Positions 39,922 through 50,960 of a stretch of DNA of 64,000 nucleotides are shown piece after piece (positions within the stretch are counted from its first letter, which is position 1; every line of letters starts with the position of its first letter). Both the position numbers and the translations under genes were made by a program. Source of the stretch: Salarias fasciatus (taxonomy: Eukaryota; Chordata; Actinopteri; Blenniiformes; Blenniidae); the NCBI RefSeq assembly GCF_902148845.1, contig NC_043755.1:11115290-11179289 (forward strand), read 5' to 3'. A model generated the notes under the pieces. It saw only the letters and a program-made list of their open reading frames with translations, was not told the DNA's origin and did not search any database.

Positions 39922-41322
39922 CTGAAATGTGCAACAAACAGCAGACAAGACAACCAAACCATCAGTATGTTTTACAGTAAGACTTGTAAGGACATCGGTC
40001 GGTTACTCTTCACCGTTACTTGACATGGAATAATAGACATTCTCCACAAGCAACTCATGGTTTCAAAATAATATAATTTTGGTTGATCCACTCTTTAAAG
40101 CAGGAGGTTATCTTTTTACTTAAGATTAATTTGTAAAACAGTATAACATCCCAGTTTCTCCTCGTGAATTTGCTGTAGTTTTTGGAGTGATTTCTCCTGG
40201 AGTGTGTATGTTGTTTAATCAAAGACCTTGACTTAACCATCACATTTCCCCTGTGATCCCAGGAATGATGATAAAGGAATTAGAGCCCTCTTCACAAAGG
40301 ATACTGGGTCTCCCCCAAGTGCCGTTTCTCACTGGAATAGATTTGTTTTTTATGTGATCTGGATGAAAGTCTGGCTTCTGCTCAATTATTTTTTCATTTC
40401 TAGCTAAATAAAAGAAGCATCATTCAAAATTCTTCACAGATTTTACCCCTGTAAAAGTTATCTAAACAAATTTAAATCAGACATTGATGTAGTATGCACT
40501 TTTTGCAATCATTCTCCTGAAACAGTGACCTTTTATTTGGCTCTGTCTTCACTCTGAATAGTTTTGGCAACGTTTTGGAATTTCATTTGTGATAAATCAA
40601 TCAATTTCAATTTATATTGAAACAGATTCTGTTTGACCTCCACCAGTGTATATATAAAAATTCAATGGAATTCTTAATCAACCTACTTTTTTGGCAAAAT
40701 TTCACATTCATAAAACCAGGTTTTTCAAAAGAAAAAGCCCTGTTTTTGACTTTTGTTGGAGGTGAAATATCACTTAGATTCCATCCATTTCTCCAAAAAT
40801 CAGAGAGCCCAGAAATGTTTTCAGATCTGTTCCCAATATAACATATTTCAAATATGTTTTTCTTATAAATCCTGTTATTTGATATATGTTACTCTGTACT
40901 CTGTTTTATCGCTGTCTTTCACTTATCTTCCCCCCTCCAGCATATATTTTCACTTAAAAAAAAATCAGTATCGTTTTATATGACTGTATATTTCTTGCGA
41001 CCACTCTCAATTTTAGTCTTCCCGCTGTTAGGTTCTGTTCCTTTCAGCATCTTGATGTCCCCGATCCCATGACAAGACTTTTAACACAACTTTTTAAATA
41101 CCTTAAAATCTTAATTCTGCTTCAACAGCTATGAATTCCAAACCGACTCACAATACATCTCAACTCAAGAAGCAAATATCTGTCAAAAATACTGGAACAT
41201 ATAAAATTGTAACATTCAAATTTACATGTTTTTCTCTATTTTTAACAGATTGCTGTGAAAAATTCTTAATAGTCCTCATTTAAGATCATAAAATGCATTA
41301 AAAAAAACCACACACATCTTAC
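39922..41322 (-). other. First intron of siglec A
   Basis: AT-rich sequence between the signal-peptide exon (acceptor at 39922) and a putative untranslated first exon with donor at 41323. No further coding exon is recognised. The short frames at 40617-40983 lack splice context and are hydrophobic by AT composition. Confidence 0.4.
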
Positions 41323-41480
41323 CTTAAGTAATCCCCTTCTTGCTCTATTGCAAACACACTATCACTTGTCAAGAAACAAGACTGTAAGAGGAAGTTTCCA
41401 CGGCTGACTTGTGGCCTTAAAGAATTTACATGTCCAATCATGCAAGCGAGCGAACACAAGCCTTTATAGCTTTACTGAAA
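41323..41480 (-). promoter_or_regulatory. Putative 5' UTR exon and promoter of siglec A
   Basis: On the minus strand a strong donor (ttaag|gtaaga) closes a candidate untranslated exon. Just upstream lies an AGGAAGT core (plus-strand 41390-41400), a typical ETS/PU.1-type site that would suit a leukocyte gene. This rests on motif reading only. Confidence 0.35.
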
Positions 41481-41777
41481 AAGAAGATAAATTTGGCTTA
41501 TGTGTCCATGCAGGGTGTCGGTCTTCTCACTTCATCTATTTGAGTTTCAGTAATAGTAAAAGTGACTATTTAGTGCATCTGTGTTGATAAGAAGGGGCAG
41601 AGCAACTTGAAGTTATTAGCATTTATTTACAGAACTTACTGTTGGGTTGTGAGAATATTAACAGTGTCAAAACATTCATGACGTTATTGACATTATCTGT
41701 ACAGTTAATATCAAAGAGAACAAGTATCAAAGCCAGACAGAAAACTTAAAAAGTCATCATTTGGTTTGATTGCCGCT

Positions 41778-42905
41778 CTAAAGAGCAGCAGCCAGTATCT
41801 TCTCAGCATCCACGGCCATCTCGTCAATAGAGCTGTTTAAGGCTTGCAGCATGGCGGCGAAGGAGCGGCTGGCCGAACGGGCGTGTCTCGGCATCGCCAT
41901 CTCCAGCAGCTTGGACGAGACCGTGGCCAGCTCCTTCTCTGCGGCCGCCAGGCGGGTTTTCACCTCGGCCTTGCTGACCTCCACCGACAGCGCGGAGGTC
42001 CGCAGCTGCTTGAGGCGCGCGGGCTCGACGCCCCGCTGCCGAGCCAGGCGCTCCACGGACTCGTTGTCCAGGCACAGAGAGAGCTGGGCTTTGGTCAGGA
42101 TCCGCACCGCCACGCTGGAGTCCACCATGGACGCCACCAGAGGAACGGGAATGGCCGACATCCCGCCGGAGAGCGACGCCGCTGCCCACACCAGCGCTTT
42201 GAAGGCCTCCTTCTTCTGGGTGATCAAGTCCGAGGTGAGTGTTGGAAGAGCCAGGAGCAGCGCGTGGGCTCGGATCTCTGGGAGGTCTTTACTCATGTTC
42301 TCTAACAGCCCGGGGAAGTCCAGTTTCTCCAGAGTGGAGGGTGCCACCACGTAGACCTTGGGCAGGGCGACGCCCTGCGCCGTGAGCACGGCCAAGCTGC
42401 TCTTTCTCTTTTCCTCCAAGCTCTTCTCTGTGTCTTTAGCGGAAGCTAAAAGAATAAAGTACACAGTCTGTCGCTGCACGGAATGAGACTCCAAGAAAAC
42501 CTCCACGCTGTTCGGTCGGGGTCTCTCGGTGAACGTCATGAAGATGGCATTGTAGCGGAGGAATTTATACCGGTCCATGTATCCCTGCGGTTCAAACGGG
42601 GACGTGGTTGGAACGGGGGGCAGGTCCCACAGGCGGAAGTCCGGGTGCTTAGGGTTCGGGTAACCGGCCATGTCCTCAGGGGCAGCAGGGGACGGAGAGG
42701 GAGCTGCTCCCTCATCGCCGGGCCCCAGACCACGAAGGGAGTTCATGATGGAGGCCTTCTCGTCCCCACGGTCCCCGACCACTGCCAGATTGATTCTGCT
42801 GATCAGGAGGTCTTCCACCGCGTCCTTGACCTCTGACAGTTTATTGCTCTCGATCGACTCTTTGAGGGTCTCAAGAAGGTTCAAACTTTTCAGGACGTCG
42901 GCCAT
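41778..42905 (-). CDS. IRG-family quasi-GTPase (IRGQ/IRGC-like)
   Basis: One intronless coding exon gives 375 aa; an acceptor lies just upstream at 42909 and a 5' UTR exon probably ends at 43178. The N-terminal helix leads into INLAVVG at residues 38-44, the strand before the P-loop of immunity-related GTPases, followed by NSLRGL as in IRG proteins. Residues 92-97 (LWDLPP) match the IRG switch-II LWDLPG. The C-terminal half is Ala/Leu-rich helix, including SAIPVPLVASMVD, as in IRG helical domains. The nucleotide site is lost: GDRGDEKA replaces GxxxxGKS, the DLPG glycine is Pro, and no TKxD motif follows. It fits the quasi-GTPases (IRGQ group) rather than effector IRGs. Mammalian IRGQ works in autophagy-linked quality control; a shared role is inference. 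Human PHLDB3 lies near IRGC/IRGQ, matching this neighbourhood. A minus-strand AATAAA at 41622-41627 is a likely poly(A) signal. Confidence 0.75.
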   Translation of the reverse strand: MADVLKSLNLLETLKESIESNKLSEVKDAVEDLLISRINLAVVGDRGDEKASIMNSLRGLGPGDEGAAPSPSPAAPEDMAGYPNPKHPDFRLWDLPPVPTTSPFEPQGYMDRYKFLRYNAIFMTFTERPRPNSVEVFLESHSVQRQTVYFILLASAKDTEKSLEEKRKSSLAVLTAQGVALPKVYVVAPSTLEKLDFPGLLENMSKDLPEIRAHALLLALPTLTSDLITQKKEAFKALVWAAASLSGGMSAIPVPLVASMVDSSVAVRILTKAQLSLCLDNESVERLARQRGVEPARLKQLRTSALSVEVSKAEVKTRLAAAEKELATVSSKLLEMAMPRHARSASRSFAAMLQALNSSIDEMAVDAEKILAAAL

Positions 42906-43177
42906 CACTACAGAGAGATAAAGAGGGCAGTGAATAAAACTCACCTCATGACAAAAGACAGACCACAAAGAGGAACGGAAATGCAACAGTTTGTCAAGAA
43001 TTAGGAAGTCTCACAGCAACTGGCATACTTTTATCCTCTTGCTAAAGGAGGATCCCAGATGCAGATGATGACCTGAAGTACCTCTACACTGTCCTATTAG
43101 TATTTTTTTTTTTGGCACTTCGTGAAAATATATCATCACAAATAAAATGTTTAAAACAGAGCGCAGCACACACTCAC

Positions 43178-43280
43178 CTGTACGTCTGGAGCAGAAGCAG
43201 CCCTCCGGTTGCCGTGTGTAAAATGTGGATTCTTCTGCAGCTCTGCAGCTCTGACAGCGCCAGGCTGATCTATTTAAGGC
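43178..43280 (-). promoter_or_regulatory. Promoter and 5' UTR exon of the IRG-like gene
   Basis: The donor (tacag|gtgagt, minus strand) sits at 43178. About 90 bases upstream lies the TATA-like ccttaaata (plus 43271-43279), placing transcription start near 43245. No canonical interferon response element (GAAANNGAAA) is visible in the few hundred bases above it. Confidence 0.45.
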
Positions 43281-43860
43281 ATCCGTCCAGCTAGCGGAAC
43301 ATTGTAATCCTGTAAGCTCGGCTTTAATCCCAAATCACTTCAAGCACATACATGAATACTGCAGGAGTCCATGTGACACTTCTGGCTGTCATTTACCTGC
43401 ACAGACACGACCCACGACACAGATATCCAAGCCTTTTCAGGATATTTTTTGCAAATATAGAATAGAATCGATTAGAATTTCTCATCGTTATTTTGCGTGA
43501 TTGGTCAGTCTCACCATCAGCTGAAAAAGTAAAGGTCTGCAACATCTAAACACAACCTAGCAAGCTGACACTTTATTTTTTTTCTTACTTTCTTACTGTA
43601 ACAGTTGTTGAGTGAAAAAGAGGAAAACAGTCATGTTGATGAAACGGTTGCAAATAAACCCCAGCACCACGAAAACCTTGTTCCTGCATTTAGGAGGAAC
43701 CCAGAATGCAAAACATCTGACACCTGCGTGCTGGGGATTTCTGTTTTTCAGCCAACATCCTCTCACACATTGATTTCTTTTGTTTCTGACAAAAGTGGGC
43801 AGACACTTGTTTGCTAGACACTTGCTGCCATCTTGATATTAAGGGGTAGGTCATGTTTTC

Positions 43861-44142
43861 GGTAACACTTTACTTGAAGCCCCTCTTTATAACACATTAT
43901 AAGTAGTTATAAACACTAATACATGATCACAATGCTTTATAACTCACTATACAGCAGTATACAGCATAGGATTAAGGTTAGGGTTAGGGTTAGGGTTAGG
44001 GTTAGGGTTAGGGTTTGGTCCTGGCATTGTGATCATCTATGAATGTTTATAACTACAGCTACACATGTTATAATGGCATTATAATGCTTTATGAATGTAC
44101 TTATAATGTGTTATGCAGGGGGGCTTCAAGTAAAGTGTTACC
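43861..44142. mobile_element. hAT-type MITE carrying telomere-like repeats
   Basis: Perfect 23-base terminal inverted repeats, ggtaacactttacttgaagc plus ccc, bound a 282-bp element. An exact 8-bp target duplication ATGTTTTC lies at 43853-43860 and 44143-44150, the hallmark of the hAT superfamily. The interior is AT-rich and holds (GGTTAG)n at 43976-44016. No coding sequence, so it is a non-autonomous element. The exact duplication suggests a fairly recent insertion. Confidence 0.9.
43976..44016 (+). repeat. Interstitial (TTAGGG)n array
   Basis: Six to seven near-perfect ggttag units inside the hAT-type MITE. Because it lies within the element's inverted repeats it arrived with the element and is not a chromosome end. 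Confidence 0.9.
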
Positions 44143-44150
44143 ATGTTTTC

Positions 44151-46424
44151 TTATAGGTGAGTCTGCATTTAAATTGTTTTAATAACTAAGTTTAAGCATT
44201 TGCATTAAAAGTTTAAGCAGTGAGAGAAATACATGGCTGAGCATCGGATTATAAGGTGAAAGAAGAATTGGTAGGAAAAAAGAAAAAACAAGTCATTTCT
44301 GAAGAGAAGAACTCCTATAATGTCGTCTTGGAAGAGTAAATCTTTCAGGCACGTGACAGAAGCCAGACCTCCGTTCTGCTGCCTCCATGCTTGACAGGAC
44401 AGGTTAAGAAAAAAAAACATGTATATATTTTTCTGTGAAAAACTGGTAGCTGATAGTTTGAAACCAAGCATCAGAAAAAAGGAACTCACTGTGACAGAAG
44501 AAATATAGAAACTACTTCACTTATAGTTGTGTTATCAGGTTCCTCATGTGGTTTTTTTGTTTGTTTTGTTTTGGGTTTTTTTTGCAATAGGTGTGAAGGA
44601 TGATGGGGTCACTTATAGTTCACAGTGGTAAAAAAAAATGATAATGGAGCCAGCTGTCAACATGACAATTTCACATTGAAATAAACATTTTGAATATGTG
44701 TTAATTTTTATTACTTTTACATCTTTAAGAAGGGAGAGCATGTGTCAACATTGATAATAATATGTACATTTTCTCTCAATAACTACGAGAATTTAATACA
44801 GAAACATCTTCAAAAAGAAATCGCAGACAAAATAAGGCTGCTTTAATTTTGAGCCAGACTTGAGATTTTCTTCCCTTTTGTGATCCATTTAAATTTCACC
44901 AAATGACTGACTGACGCAGAATATATTTAAGCTCAGGGCTGGTCTAACACTTTTTTTTTCTTGTTCAATAGAAGGATATTAATGGAGCAATGTGAGTTTG
45001 ATTCATCGGTGAGATTTAACACACCAAACCAGTCCGTTTTACTGCAGCGTCTTTTCCAAACATCACCACTAGATGTCATTAAAGTCAGAATCAAGTCCCC
45101 CACAATGTGTGGCATTTCAAAATACATAAACTGTCCATTTGTTGTAGGATCACGAATTATTTTTCCTTTTTTCTGCTGCATGAAATTAAAGGTGCTGTAG
45201 GCAGGATTCTGCATCTCCGCCATTTGCTTAGGGTTACCTAAGCAAGATGGCGATTTGACCCATCTAAGATGGCGATTTGAAACCCAGCACAGCCAATCCT
45301 GTCCTGTTTTCTCTGACATCACTCCCTTATGCAAGTTAAGCCCCTCCCACAAGAACGTGCGACGAACGCCCCTTGACTAATCATGGTTAGAGCCTCATGG
45401 GCTCTTCTGATTGGTCAAAGATACCTGGAGCTGTCGAGATTCCTTTACAGCTCAGAACAGAGTCAGATGGAAACGCTGCGCCCTCGCGGTAGTGCAATTA
45501 TGCTACACTCCTAAAGGATTATCAATGGATACTCTAACATTTAATCCAAAGAATACAGAAAAATTTGCATTGACTAGCAAAATCCTGCCTACAGCACCTT
45601 TAAGTTTCAGATAATTAATTAATAAAAGGTAAAAATGAGCTGAGTGCCACATGTTTGAAAAAGATTAAGGTTGCCATAACACATGACAGAAAAAAAATGT
45701 GATTTTTATGGTTAAAGCGCTTTTATTGCTCAAAAAAAGAAGAAAAGTGAACTTCCTGTCAATATAATACAGAACCCAAAAATCTGAACACATCACAGGT
45801 TTTTTCTGTTGAACAATCCTAAAAAAAAAAAAGCTTTTTTCTTAGTTTTTTTTTATTTGTGTGTTTTTACAAAATAAGCTGCTCTTCATTCCATCCCATT
45901 TTCTTAAGTTCTCGTGGCTCTTTTGAGCTGACCATCATATCATAAACTTGACGATGAGCTTACTAAACTGAAACAACAAAAAGTTCTCACTTTTTGCTAC
46001 TTGGAGATTCACAGAAAGAAATGCTGTATTTAAAAAAAGCATTACAGTGAAGCCAAACACTGGTGGATCCACCCACTCGCCAACATACAAAAGCAGGAAC
46101 CTTAAAGACCAAAAGGAAGCCAATCTGATCTCAATTCTAAGATTTATGCAAATATCTTTGCAGAATATTTCAGACAACCTCAAAGCAATCAAGGCCACTT
46201 GTGTCCAATTTTGACTTCCCATACCTTTCCAACCTTTTGTTCAAATTGAATTGGTTTGACAATGGAGTGTCCAGTTAGAAGAAAAGAGACAAAGAATACA
46301 ATATCCTCAGGCCTCACTGCACTACATCCATCCTCATCTAAAATTCTTACCGTGCACGTCTTACTCTACTTTCTTCACTAATAGTTTAAAGAGAAGCTCA
46401 GCCACTGTACACCGTCCTCACATT
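44151..46424. other. Intergenic region below siglec B, with a TTAA MITE
   Basis: AT-rich sequence with poly-A/T tracts. It holds the MITE at 45190-45599 and, on the minus strand, the probable 3' UTR of siglec B, with AATAAA at 45722-45727. The 94- and 95-residue frames at 44205-44489 and 45935-46222 have no domain or splice context. Confidence 0.4.
45190..45599. mobile_element. TTAA-flanked MITE with perfect 19-bp TIRs
   Basis: AGGTGCTGTAGGCAGGATT (45190-45208) is exactly repeated inverted at 45581-45599, and the match continues to 23 bases with one mismatch. TTAA flanks both sides (45186-45189, 45600-45603). Length is 410 bp with no coding sequence. TTAA duplication points to the piggyBac superfamily. 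Confidence 0.85.
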
Positions 46425-49400
46425 TCATTCATCCATTATTTCTTTCACGTTGGAATAGAGAGTGTCCTGCTCGCCTCCGTCCTCTGTGGTCCGCTCGTCC
46501 TCCCTCATCTCCTCACTCCCTTCTCCATCATTGCCTTCCCCCTCCTCTCTTATTTCCTTTTTGATTTCAGCGTACTCCGTCTCGGTGGCGCCTTGTGTCA
46601 AATCTTCCTCCGCGGGATTCTTGGCCTTCAGCAGGGAGAAGTCGATGTGGGAGTACTCCACCTCTTTGGGCCTCACGTCACCCTCGGGTGCCGACGGCCC
46701 AGCAGCCATCATTCCAGCTTCCTCCGTCCCTTCATCTTCAGCTGCGTGACACACTTCCATCTGCACGATGCCACACAGAGAATGTGAATATCTGTGTGAG
46801 TTTTGTGATTTCCTCTATGCTCAGAATAAATTGGCACTCTACTCAGGATCATCCTTCATGTTGCAATATTTCCAGTTAAAAATGAAAACGAATATAATAC
46901 TTGATCATAACGTGCTTGAATCAGTGTAAACTGACCTACAGCCTGCTCTAATGTCAGAAAAATAGATTTAACTAATGAATACCTGAACAGCGTGGGTGTT
47001 CATCTCTAAGTCCTCCGTCAGTCTGCCAGGCTTCAGCTTCTGTCTGTGAACATCGACATAAACAAGAAATAATGTTTAACTGCAAAAATAAACTGGAAAA
47101 TATTACTAATTTAGTGGCTTTAAAACTGATTATGTGTCTGTTAAATCACAGTTGATTCATAAGGCAATCAAAACTACCACCTGTTGTGCTTCATAGTTAA
47201 TGCTGCAGTGTTTCCATGAAACACCACTGCTTTTCTAAGCTTTTTAACAAGTTCTGAATTTCTTTGCATTCACAGACAAACGGTTTACATTAAATTTGTC
47301 TGTTGAGGCTTTACTACTGGTACACTAAATACATTATTATAAAATGAGTCAAAAAGGTTTTGGGGAGAATTTTCCTTATTTAGATGATACAGCTAATCCC
47401 ACTTAAAATATATTAAGTCAATAAAGAGAATAAGTTGGCCAGGTAATTCCTAGATGTAAATAGGAAAATAAATCAGGATGGAAACTTATAACTGTACCTT
47501 CGACATTTTCTTGCCAAACATGTGAGGAATGATGAAAATATTATCCCGAACAGTAAGCCAATCAAAAACGCTACGATGACCTCCAGCTGTTTTATAATCC
47601 TCCACAGCTCTGCGAGAAGATCTGGAACTGTGAGGATGAGGGTTAATAACCACAATCGTCCAAATAGAAGCAGCTGTTTCTCAGTGTGAACACTCACCTT
47701 TTTGTTGTGCCTCAGATTCTGTGACTGTGATATCTCTTCTGACTTCGTTCGCCCCATTACTGCTGACACACTGAAAGGTTGCGTGGCTGTTTGTTTTCTC
47801 AGACACGGTGACGGTATTATTCACAGTGTTGTTGGACACGGTGGTCAGTACAGAGTAGTCTGTACGCTTCTCTAACTGCGGCCATGTGATGGTGGGCAGT
47901 GGAAAGCCCTCACTGACACACACACAGGTCAGCACGCCCGACTGCCGCTGACATGCAGAGGCGTTCAGGATCCCTGAAAATGCTGCAAATACAAAAAAAT
48001 GTACTCATGAATTTGTTGAATTATTTGGAGTCTCGTGCTTTTTTCTGGAGAGATCTCCATGAGAGCTGGACGAATGAATGAATTTACTGATGGGTTCTCA
48101 AATGGTGGGATGCAGGCCGAGGCTTATCAACGTAACCGTTACACCTGGGAATGAAAAAATAAAAGCCCCTACACAGCAGAGAGACTGAAGTGAAGTATAA
48201 TGGTCCAAAATTGAAGGATAGGTTGGAGGAAGATCGTCTTCCTCACAGACAGCAGAAGGCGGGTCGTTAGGAAGGCCAGGTTAGCTCATCTTCTAGTGAA
48301 CAGGAGGTTAGTGGAATAGTAACAGAGCTGCTCTTCAGTTGGAACCTAAAGCTCAGGATCATGTTCACGCTAAAGTAGCAGTTTGACAGAGTGAACAGAG
48401 AATTGAGATTATATTTGCAGTTATATAACAGGCCTCATTTACTGATTTGTTTCTAGAACTAGTGTTAAATTCAATGCTGTTCGATATATGGATCGTGAGA
48501 GAGGCAACCTCACTGAATGCATCCAGAGTAACAGGAGAGTCCCAGTACCAGCCGTGCACCTGACTTCCATCCATGCATGATGGACTAAACAGAACCGCTC
48601 AACGGTCCACCGACCATGAGGTCAACAGCTACTGAAAACTATCATTGCTGGCACAGAGCATAAGGTCATTTCCCCTTGGACAGCATTGTTCCATCACATG
48701 GCGACTATAGGAAGCATACAGACGAGCACAGAGGAAGTTTGAGGAAGCCACAAAACTCACGAGAGAACAGAAAGATCATGCAAACTTGAAAATCGAACGG
48801 CTCCTTCAGGAGGTCGTTATTTTAGGACCAGATGAACATTTTCCACAATGGCTCGAATATTTCGTGCCTCCAAAGAGATCAAAATAGAGTAAAGCATGGT
48901 TTGTTCTACTTACAGGAGACACTGAGGGTTTTATTCTCCTCTGCAGTACTGCCATCACTGAACTTGACTTTACAGGAGACATTTGTACCATGGTGTTCAG
49001 CTGACACCTTAAAGGTCAGAGTTGAGCTGTGTCTCTGTACTTTGTCAGTCAGATTCTCAGTCTTATTTGTTTCCTTGGTTCCCTCGATGGTTGAGATGTT
49101 CCCTCCCGCAGCGCTCCACGTCCAGTCGATACTAGAAACAGGTTTATCGCTGAGACCGAGGACCGTGCAGGTCAGAGTGGCATGGTGTCCTGCTCTCAGG
49201 AGAGAACTCTCCACTGTGGGCTTCTGACTGATCTCTAAGGAGAAAAAATATAGAAAGAGCAGCAGGTTTCAGTCTAACACCAGACTCAGACTTGAGGCAA
49301 CAACTGACAGTTAAAACAAACAATATTAAAAAGGGACTCGTGACCTAATGCGGTAATGGATCAACTCTAAACACCTCAGATAGAAGATAAAGAGATAGAT

Positions 49401-49954
49401 TTAAGCTTCAGATTGGAATGAAAAATAACAGGATAAGTTGTTTTAGCTACAGGTTGAGTTTGAAAATCAGACCAACAGTCCTGTCTGTGGTGGCGGCGCC
49501 TGTCAGTCAGAGACGCTTGAGAAGGTTTTGTGAGTTTACCAGAGATTTTGAGCAGATATGATCCGGGGTCCAGCTGGGAGAGGTCTTTCATGATGATTCT
49601 GCAGTTGTTTGGGTTGTCTTTGTTGTTTGTCATGTCACAGCGTTTTTCAGATTTGCCATGCCTTGTTACACTGACATCAGAATTCGCTCCAGTCAAACAC
49701 GGTACAACAGCACAGAGTTCAGCCTCTGCTGTTAAAGTTCTGTCACTTGAAGTCAAGCAGGACTTTTCCTTATTCTTCGGTTCTGTTTCTGTCAATCCAA
49801 AAACAAAAACAAAAGAGTATGTTCAGATTATGAAAGAATGATCAATAAACACTAAAACACACCTCTTTAATCTATATGTAAGGCATTATTTGTAAAAGTT
49901 TCCTCCTTTACCTGCAACGGTCAGCAGCAGAGCCACCCAGATGAAATGGAACAT
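46425..49954 (-). CDS. CD22-like inhibitory siglec B (short form)
   Basis: Exons in transcript order: 49954-49912 (signal MFHFIWVALLLTVAG), 49788-49540 (V-set), 49234-48914 (C2), 47982-47698 (C2), 47627-47498 (membrane helix VIVAFLIGLLFGIIFSSFL), 47043-46983 and 46760-46425 (tail). Phases agree and give 474 aa; a 5' UTR exon appears to end at 50379. The V-set has siglec traits (ELCAVVPC and NNCRIIM) but is abnormal: no strand-C Trp, Lys instead of the binding Arg (YLLKIS), and the exon ends before strand G. The tail carries three tyrosine motifs: VEYSHI (ITIM), TEYAEI (ITSM-like) and TLYSNV (ITSM-like, also YxN), embedded in very acidic sequence. SHP-1/2 and Grb2-type partners are inferred from motif type. 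Gene C is a close paralogue with two more Ig exons. Lectin activity is doubtful; signalling looks intact. Confidence 0.75.
47983..48913 (-). other. Siglec B intron in the place of two Ig exons found in gene C
   Basis: No Ig exon is seen between the two C2 exons of gene B, although gene C has two here. The 48600-48790 part resembles decayed dispersed-repeat tail ('aagccacaaaactcacgaga', then 'gatcatgcaaactt'). Confidence 0.4.
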
Positions 49955-50480
49955 GGTGACCAGCAGCCGGTCCGTTCTTCCACAGGACAAACTCCTGACG
50001 TTCCAAAGCAGAAACAGAAAATGCAAACACTGTAAGAACGGTTAATGAAACCAGCGCAGGCAGCGGCGTCACGGTCCATCAGATTCATTTAAATACCGGA
50101 TGCTGTTAAAGGAGGTTATGAGCTTTTTATCTACATCATTAAATTTACCTGACTTCACAGAAAATCCCCAAATGTTTCAGTTTGAGGGAGTTTGTGATTT
50201 CTGTTTGAAAGAAGAAAGAAAAAACAGGCCTTATCTGAATTATTCAATATTTGTAAATTCAGTTCAATAATAATATCAATAAGTAAACTCCGTTTCTTTC
50301 TACATGCATTTTCTAATTGTTTTTTTATGAAAACATTAATTTAACACTGAATTTAATTTACAAATGTTGCGTTTTTACCTGTTTCCGTGGATCCCCTGGT
50401 CCTGTGGCCTCTCACTGCTCTCTGCTCAGAGCGTTCTGAACTGACTGCTCTTCTCTTCCTCCTCCTCTTGTACTTCTCTT
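49912..50480 (-). promoter_or_regulatory. 5' region of siglec B
   Basis: The start-codon exon has an acceptor at about 49995. A further donor (acag|gtaaaa, minus strand) at 50379 closes a likely untranslated first exon extending to about 50470. GGAAG cores on the minus strand around 50450-50510 could be ETS sites. Motif-level evidence only. Confidence 0.35.
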
Positions 50481-50739
50481 TGCGCTACAATAAGTTTCCA
50501 GGAAGCTTCTCTACACATCACTACCTAGTGTTTCCTCTTTGCCAGATGCTGCATGAAGATCTGAAACGTCCGAACATCAGTTTGATTGCACTCTGTCGGG
50601 GTGGAATTCATAACTAGCATAAACACTGTGACATGGAAATGGTGTTGTCATGCACTGTAATGATTTCTTCGGTTCGAAAAACATTGAAAAAGGGAACCAG
50701 TTGTCTTCAACTTTTACATTTCTTTAAAGAAACGAGTAG

Positions 50740-50960
50740 TGTCAGGGTACATCCTGGACAGATCACCAGTCCATCACACGGCCAACACACACACATACAC
50801 ACAGACACTCACACTCACACTCACACCAAATTAGGGTCACGAATCAACCTCACATGCATGTTTTTGAACTGAAGGAAACCCATGCAGAGGCCGAGCCAGT
50901 GTTTGAACCTTCTCACAGATCTACGAGATAAGAGCGCTAACTACGGCGCTCTCATGCTTG
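50740..50960 (+). repeat. Fish dispersed-repeat tail with (CA)n
   Basis: The run 'tcctggacagatcaccagtc', a CA-rich segment, 'aattagggtcacgaatcaac' and 'catgtttttgaactg' to 'aggaaacccatgcagag' follows the canonical order of the common fish LINE-tail repeat. Confidence 0.6.

Noticed and set aside
41844-42354. Two long plus-strand frames (153 and 167 residues) opposite the IRG-like gene
   Set aside because: Antisense shadows of a GC-rich coding exon; no independent domain or start context.
43976-44016. Telomeric repeat as a possible chromosome end
   Set aside because: Only six to seven units, inside the TIRs of a hAT-type element with normal sequence on both sides.
46462-46749. Ser/Pro-rich plus-strand frames opposite the siglec B tail (and similarly 54230-54550)
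   Set aside because: Mirror images of the Glu-rich acidic tails.
50790-50825. Tandem CA/CACT repeat as a CRISPR-like array
   Set aside because: Simple-sequence microsatellite inside a fish dispersed repeat; no spacers, eukaryotic context.
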